A DNA stretch of 64,000 nt from Streptomyces sp. CB01580 (GTDB lineage Bacteria; Actinomycetota; Actinomycetes; Streptomycetales; Streptomycetaceae). The stretch spans positions 310,001-374,000 of the forward strand of contig NZ_LIXJ01000001.1 in assembly GCF_001905795.1 (NCBI RefSeq). Reading direction: 5' to 3'. Position 1 is the stretch's first letter. Every line of letters begins with the position of its first letter. Below the pieces are notes generated by a model, which was not told the DNA's origin, did no database searches, and was given only the letters and a program-made list of their open reading frames with translations. This document shows, piece after piece, positions 44,113-51,746 of this stretch. The position numbers and the translations under genes are program-made.

Positions 44113-44267
44113 CGTCGTCCGCCCGAACGGCGGGACCCGCGGCGTCCGGTGCGGTGCATCGCAGGGCGGAGGGCCGTCCTCGTACCGGGCGTACGTGGGA
44201 TCCCGACAACGCGGTGAGGCGCCGTGCCGGGCGTCGCGGGCCGGACGGGGCTTTCGGAACACGCCCC
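44093..44267. repeat. Dispersed palindromic repeat element, copy 2
   Basis: Perfect 17-bp terminal inverted repeats at 44093-44109 and 44251-44267 (core GTGTTCCGAAAG). The interior 44138-44243 is about 85% identical to that of the element at 15520-15687, in the same orientation, whereas the terminal repeats of the two copies are unrelated. The left end forms the end of the DUF309 gene. From 44268 to the cobF start (44394) only cobF's promoter-like CAGACT is seen. Confidence 0.75.
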
Positions 44268-44394
44268 AGTGCTGGGACCCGGAAGGGTCCACCGTCCCGT
44301 GTGCACGGAACGCGGCCCGCGCGCACGGGGGGCGGCGGCCGGGGCCGGTGGCCCGGGCTCCCCCGGCGCCGGGGCATCGGGCAGACTCGGTGCG

Positions 44395-45150
44395 GTGAGA
44401 AAGATCTATGTCATCGGCATCGGCGCGGGCGACCCCGACCATCTGACCCTGCAGGCCGTCAAGGCGCTGAACAGGGCGGATGCGTTCTTCATCCTCGACA
44501 AGGGCGAGGAGAAGTCCGATCTGACCCGGTTGCGGCGGGACATCCTGGACGCGCACGCGAAGGACCGCTCGTACCGGCTCGTCGAGGCCCGGGACCCGGA
44601 GCGCGACCGCGTGACGTCGGACTACTCGCCCGCGGTGGACGACTGGCGCCGGCGTCGCGCGGATCTGTACGAGGACTTCATCGCACGGGAGCTGGGCGAG
44701 GACGAGTGCGGGGCGTTCCTGGTGTGGGGCGATCCTGCGCTCTACGACTCCACTCTCGGCATCCTGGAGGAGATCGCCGGCCGGGGTTCCGTGGCCTTCG
44801 AGCACGAGGTGGTGCCCGGGATCAGCAGTGTGTCCGCGCTGCTGGCCAAGCACCGCACGGGGCTGAACCGGGTGGCGCGTCCGGTGCAGATCACCACCGG
44901 GCGGCGACTGGCCGAGGGCTGGCCCGAGGGCGTCGACGACGTGGTGGTGATGCTGGACGCGCGGCAGGCGTTCACCCGCCATCTCGACCAGGACCTCTTC
45001 ATCTACTGGGGGGCGTACGTGGGGACCGAGGACGAGATCCTGGTCTCCGGACGCCTCGCCGAGGTGGCGGAGCGGATCGAGGAGTTGCGGGCCGAGGCGC
45101 GTGCCCGCAAGGGCTGGATCATGGACACGTATCTCCTGCGCCGCGGCTGA
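44395..45150 (+). CDS. cobF: Precorrin-6A synthase (deacetylating)
   Basis: A 251-residue SAM-dependent methyltransferase of the cobalamin ring-modifying family. It has YVIGIGAGDPDHLTLQAVKA at the N-terminus, VWGDPALYDSTL near residue 108 and VVPGISSVSALLAKH near 138. LARAWL-type residues are absent, as is usual for CobF. CobF methylates precorrin-5 at C-1 and removes acetate in the aerobic B12 pathway. GTG 44395 is probably leaderless, since CAGACT ends 7 nt before it. It converges with cobK and the two coding ends overlap by 32 bp. No B12 riboswitch was seen upstream. Confidence 0.9.
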   Translation: MRKIYVIGIGAGDPDHLTLQAVKALNRADAFFILDKGEEKSDLTRLRRDILDAHAKDRSYRLVEARDPERDRVTSDYSPAVDDWRRRRADLYEDFIARELGEDECGAFLVWGDPALYDSTLGILEEIAGRGSVAFEHEVVPGISSVSALLAKHRTGLNRVARPVQITTGRRLAEGWPEGVDDVVVMLDARQAFTRHLDQDLFIYWGAYVGTEDEILVSGRLAEVAERIEELRAEARARKGWIMDTYLLRRG

Positions 45151-45913
45151 ACCCGCCTTCCGCGTACAGGATCCGGAGCGCCGACGGCACGTCGCGGACG
45201 ACGGGCACGCCGTCGGGTGCCGGCGGGCGGCGGACCACGACCACGGGCAGGCCGAGGTGCCGGGCCGCGGTGAGTTTCGCGGCGGTGGCGGGGCCACCGC
45301 TGTCCTTGGTGACGAGGACATCGACGGCGTGCGCGCGCAACAGTTCCGTCTCGCCCTCGACGGTGTACGGGCCGCGGTCGAGGATCACCTCGGTGTGCCG
45401 GGGCAGCGGCTGGTCCGGGGGTTCGACGGACCGGACGAGGAAGTGGAGCCGGTCGGCACCGGGCGCCGTGGCGAAGGCCGCCAGACCCAGACGGCCGGTC
45501 GTGAGGAATATCCGTTCCCCCATGCCGGGCAGTCGCTCGGCGGCGTGGGCCAGGTCGCGGGCCGGGTACCAGCGGTCGCCGGGGCCCGCCGTCCAGCCGG
45601 GGCGGCGCAGCGCGAACAGCGCGGTGCCGGTGGCCCGAGCCGCCTGCGCCGCGTGGGCGCTGATGGTGTCCGCGAAGGGGTGGGTGGCGTCGACGACGGT
45701 GTCCACGTCATGGGTGCGCAGCCAGTCGGCGAGGCCGCGCGCACCGCCGAAGCCGCCGACACGCACCTCACCGGCGGGCATGCGGGGCCGGGCGACCCGT
45801 CCGGCCAGTGACGTGGTGACGCGGATCGTGGCGGGGCGGCCGGGCGCGGTCAGCTCGGCGGCGAGCTGCCGGGCCTCGGTCGTACCACCGAGAACGAGGA
45901 TGTGGCCGGGCAT
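45119..45913 (-). CDS. cobK: Precorrin-6A reductase
   Basis: A 264-residue NAD(P)H-dependent reductase of the CobK/CbiJ family. It has ILVLGGTTEARQLA at the N-terminus, VVDATHPFADTISAHA near residue 78 and VTKDSGGPATAAKL near 210. It reduces the ring of precorrin-6A to precorrin-6B, the step after CobF, so the two convergent neighbours catalyse consecutive reactions. ATG 45913 is the start. The 3' end runs 32 bp into the end of cobF on the other strand, which may produce antisense pairing of the transcripts. Confidence 0.93.
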   Translation of the reverse strand: MPGHILVLGGTTEARQLAAELTAPGRPATIRVTTSLAGRVARPRMPAGEVRVGGFGGARGLADWLRTHDVDTVVDATHPFADTISAHAAQAARATGTALFALRRPGWTAGPGDRWYPARDLAHAAERLPGMGERIFLTTGRLGLAAFATAPGADRLHFLVRSVEPPDQPLPRHTEVILDRGPYTVEGETELLRAHAVDVLVTKDSGGPATAAKLTAARHLGLPVVVVRRPPAPDGVPVVRDVPSALRILYAEGGFSRGAGDTCP

Positions 45914-45993
45914 GCGTCGAACCTACGTCACGTTCGCGTCCGTCCGCCCGAGCGGTGAACGGGGCGGGCCCGCAGCCATTACGATCCGGCGTC

Positions 45994-46596
45994 ATGAGCA
46001 CTTCTGACCAGGACCAGGCCGCGGACGCCGCGATAGCCGCTCCCGGGGCGGCCTCCGACGGCGTTCCGGAGGGTGAGACGAAGCAGGTACGCCGCGCCCA
46101 GGCCGGGCCGGACGGGGAACCGGCGCGGTCGACGTACGGGGGGCCGGCCACGGGGGCCGGCTCCGAGGACGCTTCCGACACCCCCGTCGAGACCCCCGAC
46201 GCAGCCGTTGCCGACCGGACCTCCGCCGAAACCGTTGCCGACGCGGCTGACACGGGCGTCGCCGGTACGCGGGGCACCGGCACGGCCGACGAGGCCCGTC
46301 CGGAGCCCGTCGCGCAGGTCGGACCCGGGTCCGGGGAGCGACGGCTGACGCCGCGTCAGGCGAGGCGGCTCCGCGTCGTTCTGTCCTCGGTCGGCATGGC
46401 CGCGATGGCCGTCGTGCTCGCGTTGCGGATCGCCAGCAGGTCTTCCGTGCTCGTGGTCGGGGTGTACGGGCTCGCGCTGATCCTGTGCGGAATCGTCATC
46501 GAGCTCAGCAGGAACGGCCGCACTCGCCTCGGCACGTGGCTGCTCGTGGTGGGGCTGGTCGCGGCGATCGGCTCGGACTGGCTGCTGATTCCCTGA
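45994..46596 (+). CDS. Small membrane protein with a disordered N-terminal half
   Basis: A 200-residue protein I do not recognise. Residues 1-115 are rich in Ala, Asp, Glu, Thr and Gly and look disordered. Two to three membrane helices follow: VVLSSVGMAAMAVVLALRIA, SVLVVGVYGLALILCGIVIEL and TWLLVVGLVAAIGSDWLL. ATG 45994 has TACGAT 8 nt upstream, suggesting a leaderless transcript. Conservation cannot be judged from this sequence alone. It is divergent from cobK. Confidence 0.6.
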   Translation: MSTSDQDQAADAAIAAPGAASDGVPEGETKQVRRAQAGPDGEPARSTYGGPATGAGSEDASDTPVETPDAAVADRTSAETVADAADTGVAGTRGTGTADEARPEPVAQVGPGSGERRLTPRQARRLRVVLSSVGMAAMAVVLALRIASRSSVLVVGVYGLALILCGIVIELSRNGRTRLGTWLLVVGLVAAIGSDWLLIP

Positions 46597-46872
46597 CGTC
46601 ACGTCAGGGTCCTTGGTGGAAGGCGCGATCGCAGCACGGGCACGGAACGTGGGGTCGTGCCGCGGGCCAGGACGCCGGACCCGACCCGGGCACGGGCGCG
46701 GAACACGGGGTCAGGACATGCGATCCGTACCGTCGTGCCGTGCGGATCGACCCGGTCGATCCGGATCGCGGGCGACGGCGACGCCGGCCAAGCCCGCACC
46801 GGCACCCTCAGCCGCGCCGACCACGGTCATGTCCAGGGCCGGTGTGTCCTGCGGGCCCGGCGGGGCGGCTGC

Positions 46873-47428
46873 GAGGGGACCACTCGGCGCGTTCCGGATC
46901 GAGCAGTTGGGTGCGGCCCGCGGTCGCGGTGTCCGTGACGAACGCACCGGTCAGTCGGTCGACGAGCCAGGAGTCGCTGGTGGTGACGACGCCCTCGCGG
47001 GTGAGTTCCCGACTGATCCAGGCCATTTTGGGGGCGGCGAAGTACGGGGCGGGCGGAAGGCCGGTGAGGTGCCTCAACTCGCCGTCGCACGCTTCGAGTT
47101 CGGAGCAGATCGGTGCGGGGCGGCGGTCCTGCCCGACGATGGCGTCGGTGAGGGGCCGCCCGGTGTCCGGATCCCGGGCGAGGACCGTCTCGCCCCGGTT
47201 GGCCGGGCCGACGGCCGACACGGGTTCGTCCGCCTGTGCCATCGCCCGATTCCCGGCGACGAGGACCGAATCGAGCGGCTCCACCAGGTCCACCTCAACG
47301 GCTCCCCCGCTGCCGTGCCGCGGCCGGACCGGCGCCGCCCCGGAACCGATCACGCCGCGTTCGGGGCAGGCCACGAGCGCCTCGGTGCCCGATGTGCCCT
47401 GGTCCACGGCGAGTACCGGGCCGGTCAT
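46873..47428 (-). pseudogene. 5' part of an FGGY carbohydrate (glycerol-type) kinase gene
   Basis: About 185 residues match the N-terminal FGGY domain: LAVDQGTSGTEALV, ETVLARDPDTGRPLTDAIVG, then FAAPKMAWISRELTREGVVT and AGRTQLLDPERAEWSP. The sequence then leaves the family, and the second FGGY domain with the catalytic aspartate is missing. Motif positions also carry changes, such as VGQDRR where WQDRR is expected. GGAG lies 5 nt before ATG 47428. It is a truncated, inactive gene. The bases 46597-46872 hold no recognisable gene. Confidence 0.8.
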
Positions 47429-47905
47429 CGACACTCCATCGGGGCAAAAGCTCTGCGGCTTGAACGGATCTGCGGCTCGAACGGAATCGTGATCATTGCT
47501 CTGCGACGCCCAGCGTGATGCAGACCACCGCCCACGTCAAGGGTCGTCCGGGCAGGGGCGCGGAATCGTTGTCGGCAAATCAACCCGCGCAAGGCTCAGC
47601 GGACTTGAGTTACGGCCTCCAGGCCGTAAGATCCGCGAATCGGTCGGGAGTTCGGGGCGACTGGCCTTACACTCACCGCCGAGCAACACCCCGACACTTT
47701 AAAGCAGTTCGGCATTCAACAGCAGTACGACCCCCCACGCCCCCGAGGATTCATGAAACCGAAACACCGCCCCGAGCGCCGGGACCCCGCTTCCCGGGCA
47801 CTCCGCCGCACCACGGGTTCCACTCCGCCACGGGGTTGTGCGACGTGCTGAGGAGACACTCCGTGCCCCGCTCTCCGTCCCGTCGCACGGGAGCAGGGAA
47901 CGTCG
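47429..47905. other. 477-bp intergenic stretch with a hairpin
   Basis: No gene recognised. TTACGGCC-TCCA-GGCCGTAA (47611-47630) is a perfect 8-bp stem that could be an operator or terminator. The rest includes an AT-richer patch near 47695-47730 that may contain the promoter of the next gene. Confidence 0.45.
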
Positions 47906-48913
47906 ATGGCCAACAGTGAATTCCGGCCGGTCTATCACCCGGCCGGCCATGACAACGAATTACGGTCCGCGTTACAGGATTTGCGCACCGGACGCTGGTT
48001 GTCCATGCGGAAGCTGCTGGAGAACACTCCGGACTGGTCCCTGTGGACGCAGCGCACGCAGGTGCTGGGCGCGGTCGCCGCCGGTTCGGACGCGGTGCAG
48101 GCGTGGCTGGCCGAGGAGCCGCACAGCGTGGCCGCCGCCGTGATGCGCGCGCGGGTCGTCGTGGAACGGGCCGTACGCGCCCACCGCGAGGGCCATCACC
48201 GTGCCCGGGAGCTGTGGCAGGAGGCGTGGGGTGCCTGCCGGACGGCCGCGCACGCCTCGCCCGCCGATCCGGTGCCGTGGGTGTGTCTGCTCGCCCTGTC
48301 CCAGCTGGACGAGCGCCAGCAGTTGGAGGAGCACCGGATGCACCCGCCGGGGCCGATGCTCTTCCCCGGCCCGTGGGGGCTGCTGGCGGAGGCCGACAAG
48401 CGTGACCCGTACAACCGCGAGGCGTACCACCGGATGCTCCAGTTCGTGTATGCACGCAAGGCGGGCGGGGCACTCTCGGAGGCGTTCAACTTCGTCCAGT
48501 GGGCGGCCTCTTCGGCCCCGGAGGGCTCCGCGCTGCATGTGCTTCCGTTGTACGTCCGGGTCGAGCGGTACCGGCGGGAGCACGGCCACGAGAAGGCCCT
48601 GGACCTGCACTGGGTCACCGAGGACGCCGAACGGGACGCGATGCGGGCCTCGTGGCTGTGGTTCCACCGCACTCCCCCGCTCTCCCATTCCCTGCCGGAT
48701 CTGAACCATCTGGCCCACGCGCTGTGGGGGGCGCTCAAATTCGCCGAGGCGGCGCCGGTGTTCGAGGAGCTCGGGCCGTACTTCACCTCGGTCCCCTGGA
48801 TGTACCGGACACGTGATCCCAAGGCCCCGGGAGGCGCCGAGGAGATCTTCCTGCGTGCCCGGAGCCGCTGCCTGGCCGCGCCCCGCGAACCCGGGCACGG
48901 TCCGCCCGGCTGA
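47906..48913 (+). CDS. Hypothetical helical protein of unknown function
   Basis: A 335-residue soluble protein I do not recognise by family. It is rich in Trp, Arg, Glu and Ala and almost wholly helical, with spaced W/Y-x-A pairs suggesting TPR-like repeats. Examples are ELWQEAWGACRTAAHASPAD near 103, REAYHRMLQFVYARKAGG near 170 and LAHALWGALKFAEAAPVFEEL near 280. The start ATG 47906 has GGGAACG upstream. No signal peptide or membrane helix is present. It is upstream of, and co-directional with, the amino-acid permease 123 bp away; a link is possible but unproven. Confidence 0.75.
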   Translation: MANSEFRPVYHPAGHDNELRSALQDLRTGRWLSMRKLLENTPDWSLWTQRTQVLGAVAAGSDAVQAWLAEEPHSVAAAVMRARVVVERAVRAHREGHHRARELWQEAWGACRTAAHASPADPVPWVCLLALSQLDERQQLEEHRMHPPGPMLFPGPWGLLAEADKRDPYNREAYHRMLQFVYARKAGGALSEAFNFVQWAASSAPEGSALHVLPLYVRVERYRREHGHEKALDLHWVTEDAERDAMRASWLWFHRTPPLSHSLPDLNHLAHALWGALKFAEAAPVFEELGPYFTSVPWMYRTRDPKAPGGAEEIFLRARSRCLAAPREPGHGPPG

Positions 48914-49036
48914 GCCGGTACGCCGCGCCGTCGCACCGCACTCCCCGTTCCGGACAGGGCCTCGCGCACGCGTCCGCGGTCCGGCCGTTCCCTCTGTCCG
49001 TCCGTCCCCCTGTCCACCGCTCACGGAGGTCTTCCC

Positions 49037-50566
49037 ATGTCCATATCCACCCCCACCCATTCGGGTGCGGAGGCCGCCCCACCGCACGACGAGGAGCAGC
49101 GACTGCGGGAGCTCGGCTATCAGCCGGTTCTCGCCCGTCGCATGGGCGGCTTCGGCAACTTCGCCATCAGCTTCTCCGTCATCTCGATCCTGTCCGGCTG
49201 CATGACGCTGTACGGCTTCGGCATGTCGACCGGCGGTCCGGCGGTGATGCTCTGGGGCTGGGCGGGTGTGGGGCTCTTCGTGCTCTGTGTCGGCATGGCG
49301 CTCGCCGAGGTCACCAGCTCCTACCCGACGTCGGGGGCGCTCTACTACATGGCCGACCGGCTCGGCGGCCGCAAGTGGGGCTGGTACACGGGCTGGCTGA
49401 ACCTGCTCGGCCTGCTCGGCGCGATCGCCGGCATCGACTACGGTGCCGCGTTGTTCACCGGCGCGTTCATGAACCTGCAGTGGGGCTTCACCCCCACCCC
49501 GGGCAAGACAATGATCATCTTTGTCTGCATCCTGCTGCTGCACGCGGTGCTGAACCTGTTCGGCGTCCGTCTCGTCAGCGTGCTCAACTCCATCAGTGTG
49601 TGGTGGCATCTCGCCGGTGTCGCGGTGATCGTGATCGTGCTGGCGGTCGTGCCCTCGCACCACCAGTCCCCGTCGTTCGTCTTCACCGAGTTCGTCAACG
49701 ACACCGGCTGGGACAACCCGTTGTACGTGGCGGCGATCGGTCTGCTCCTCGCCCAGTACACCTTCTGCGGCTACGACGCCTCCGCGCATCTGTCGGAGGA
49801 GACGTCGAACGCCTCGGTGACGGCCGCCAAGGGCATCGTCCGCGCCATCTGGGCGTCGTGGATCGCCGGGTTCGTCCTGCTGGCCGGGCTTACCTTCGCC
49901 ATCCAGGACTACAAGGGCACCCAGGAGACCGCGACCAACGTTCCACCGGCCCAGATCATGATCGACGCGCTGGGGACCTCCGGGGCCACGGCCCTGCTGC
50001 TCATCGTGATCGCGGCGCAGCTGTTCTGCGGCAACGCCGAGGTCGCCGCCGCCAGCCGGATGGTGTTCGCGTTCAGCCGTGACAACGCCCTGCCGGGCTC
50101 GGCCCTGTGGCGCAAGGTGAGTTCGCGCACCCAGACGCCGGTCAACGCGGTGTGGCTGTCGGTCGTCGTCGCCGCGGTGCTGGCGCTGCCGTCGCTGTAC
50201 TCGGCCACCGCGTACGGAGCGGTGACCGCGATCAACGTCATCGGCATCACCCCCGCCTACGCCATCCCGATCTTCCTGAAGCTGCGCTCGGGCGACCGCT
50301 TCGAGCGCGGTCCGTGGCACCTGGGTCGCTGGAGCAAGCCCATCGGCTGGATCGCCGTGGTGTGGGTGGCCTTCGTCACCGTGCTGTTCCTGCTCCCGCA
50401 GTCGTCGCCGGTGACGATCGACTCGATGAACTACGCGTCGATCGCGCTGATCGCGGTGCTGGTCCTGGCCACCGTGTGGTGGTTCGTCGCACGCCGCTCG
50501 TACAGCACGCCCTCGGCGTACGGGACCGCGCGCGAGCAGGCGCAGATCGAGGAGGACGTCATCTGA
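49037..50566 (+). CDS. APC-superfamily amino-acid/choline permease
   Basis: A 509-residue permease of the amino acid/choline transporter (GABA-permease-like) family, with about 12 membrane helices. Signature stretches are GGFGNFAISFSVISILSG near residue 37, AEVTSSYPTSGALYYM near 90 and FCGYDASAHLSEETSNAS near 240. These carriers move amino acids, GABA or choline by proton or ion coupling; the actual ligand is unknown. The start follows CACGGAGGTC. It converges with the TauE-like gene across a perfect palindrome. Confidence 0.9.
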   Translation: MSISTPTHSGAEAAPPHDEEQRLRELGYQPVLARRMGGFGNFAISFSVISILSGCMTLYGFGMSTGGPAVMLWGWAGVGLFVLCVGMALAEVTSSYPTSGALYYMADRLGGRKWGWYTGWLNLLGLLGAIAGIDYGAALFTGAFMNLQWGFTPTPGKTMIIFVCILLLHAVLNLFGVRLVSVLNSISVWWHLAGVAVIVIVLAVVPSHHQSPSFVFTEFVNDTGWDNPLYVAAIGLLLAQYTFCGYDASAHLSEETSNASVTAAKGIVRAIWASWIAGFVLLAGLTFAIQDYKGTQETATNVPPAQIMIDALGTSGATALLLIVIAAQLFCGNAEVAAASRMVFAFSRDNALPGSALWRKVSSRTQTPVNAVWLSVVVAAVLALPSLYSATAYGAVTAINVIGITPAYAIPIFLKLRSGDRFERGPWHLGRWSKPIGWIAVVWVAFVTVLFLLPQSSPVTIDSMNYASIALIAVLVLATVWWFVARRSYSTPSAYGTAREQAQIEEDVI

Positions 50567-50585
50567 CCGGGCTCGCCCACGCGTT

Positions 50586-50605
50586 CGCGCGGGGCGCCCC
50601 GCGCG
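50586..50605. terminator. Perfect GC palindrome between the permease and TauE-like genes
   Basis: CGCGCGGGGCGCCCCGCGCG has 10-bp arms without a loop and lies between two convergent stops. Confidence 0.5.
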
Positions 50606-50657
50606 GACGGCCGCCGCACCGCCCGCGCGCCCGTGATCGTGAGCCGTCGCGCGCCGT

Positions 50658-51500
50658 TCAGCGCAGCAGCAGTTGCAGTCCGCCGAGGACGGTCGCCGCG
50701 ATCACCAGTTGCTCGAAGCGCTTCTGGTCGATCCGGTCCACGCAGGCGCGACCGATCCAGGCACCGGGGATCACGAACAGCAGCATGCAGGCGTCCAGCA
50801 GCAGCGACCGTGCGTCGATGAGCCCCAGCCCCACGCTGAACGGCACCTTGGACACGTTCACGATGAGGAAGAACCACGCCGATGTCCCCAGGAAGCCGAG
50901 CTTCCGGAAGCCGGCGGAGAGCAGATAGAGCGACATGACGGGTCCTCCGGCGTTGGCCACCATGGTGGTGAACCCGCCGAGCACCCCGTAGGAACGGGCC
51001 TTGAGCCCGCTCCCGCGCCCGGCCGTCCCTTCGGCCGCGCCCCCGCCGACGCCCCCGCCGACGCCCCCGCCGACGCCCTCGCCGACGTCCTCGCCGCTCG
51101 TCGGCAGTGCCCCCGCCCCCTCGCGCGTCCCGTGGTGCGTGCGCCGCCGCCACACGGTGACGCCCGCCATGAACAGCAGGATCGCGCCGATCGACACACG
51201 GATCGCCGCGTCGTCGGCACACACCATGAACGCGCATCCCGCCACCACGCCGACCGCGACGGCGGGGAAGAGTCGCAACAGAGTGGGCCAGTGGGCGTGT
51301 CGCCGGTAGAGAAGCACGGCGAGCACGTCGCCCACGACGAGGATCGGGAGCAGCACCCCGGTGGACTCGCGCGCCGGGAGTACGGCCGCGAAGACGGCGA
51401 GACTGATCGTGTTGGCGCCGCTGACGGCCGACTTGGAGAAGCCGACGAGAGCGGATGCCGCGGCGAGCGCCGCCCATTGCCAGAGTGCGAGGGTGTCCAT
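50658..51500 (-). CDS. TauE/SafE-family sulfite/anion exporter
   Basis: A 280-residue membrane protein with about eight helices. The family repeat motifs are ALVGFSKSAVSGANTISLAV near residue 17 and LGGFTTMVANAGGPVMSLYL near 173. TauE/SafE proteins export sulfite, sulfoacetate or other small anions. A cytosolic loop between the two halves (about 134-155) is a glycine-valine run encoded by 12-bp tandem repeats. ATG 51500 faces the DUF2264 gene divergently, with operator-like sites between. Confidence 0.87.
   Translation of the reverse strand: MDTLALWQWAALAAASALVGFSKSAVSGANTISLAVFAAVLPARESTGVLLPILVVGDVLAVLLYRRHAHWPTLLRLFPAVAVGVVAGCAFMVCADDAAIRVSIGAILLFMAGVTVWRRRTHHGTREGAGALPTSGEDVGEGVGGGVGGGVGGGAAEGTAGRGSGLKARSYGVLGGFTTMVANAGGPVMSLYLLSAGFRKLGFLGTSAWFFLIVNVSKVPFSVGLGLIDARSLLLDACMLLFVIPGAWIGRACVDRIDQKRFEQLVIAATVLGGLQLLLR
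51039..51098. repeat. 12-bp tandem repeat inside the TauE-like gene
   Basis: Three exact units of GCCCCCGCCGAC (51039-51074), then two degenerate ones. It encodes Gly-Val-rich sequence in a loop and keeps the frame whatever the copy number. Confidence 0.85.
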
Positions 51501-51561
51501 GCCAAAGGCTGATCATAGGCGCGCCCCCGACACCTCGGGGGCACCTCGACACTTCACGAAA

Positions 51562-51630
51562 TGATCGTTCGATCGCTCCCATTTCCCTCTGATCGATCTC
51601 TTGACCCAATAACGATCAATCGATCAGAAT
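51562..51630. promoter_or_regulatory. Promoter and paired operator-like sites upstream of DUF2264
   Basis: TGATCGTTCGATCG (51562-51575) and CGATCAATCGATCA (51613-51626) are near-identical sites in opposite orientation, with another TGATCGATC at 51590. TTGACC (51601) and CAGAAT (51625) form a -35/-10 pair 18 bp apart; the second site overlaps the -10. The regulator is unknown. Confidence 0.6.
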
Positions 51631-51746
51631 TCCTCTGTGACCCGAAACAGGAGCCGCGTCGGCGGCGCGGACGTCCGGCCCGGGAGACGAGCCGCGGGCG
51701 ACGGATTCGCCCACCGCGTACGACGTGAAAGGCCGGCATTCCTCGC

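Noticed and set aside
44268..44394. Cobalamin riboswitch before cobF
   Set aside because: The gap is too short and shows no B12-box-like sequence; the start looks leaderless.
51039..51098. CRISPR-like array
   Set aside because: The units are 12 bp, contiguous and without spacers, and code for a protein loop.
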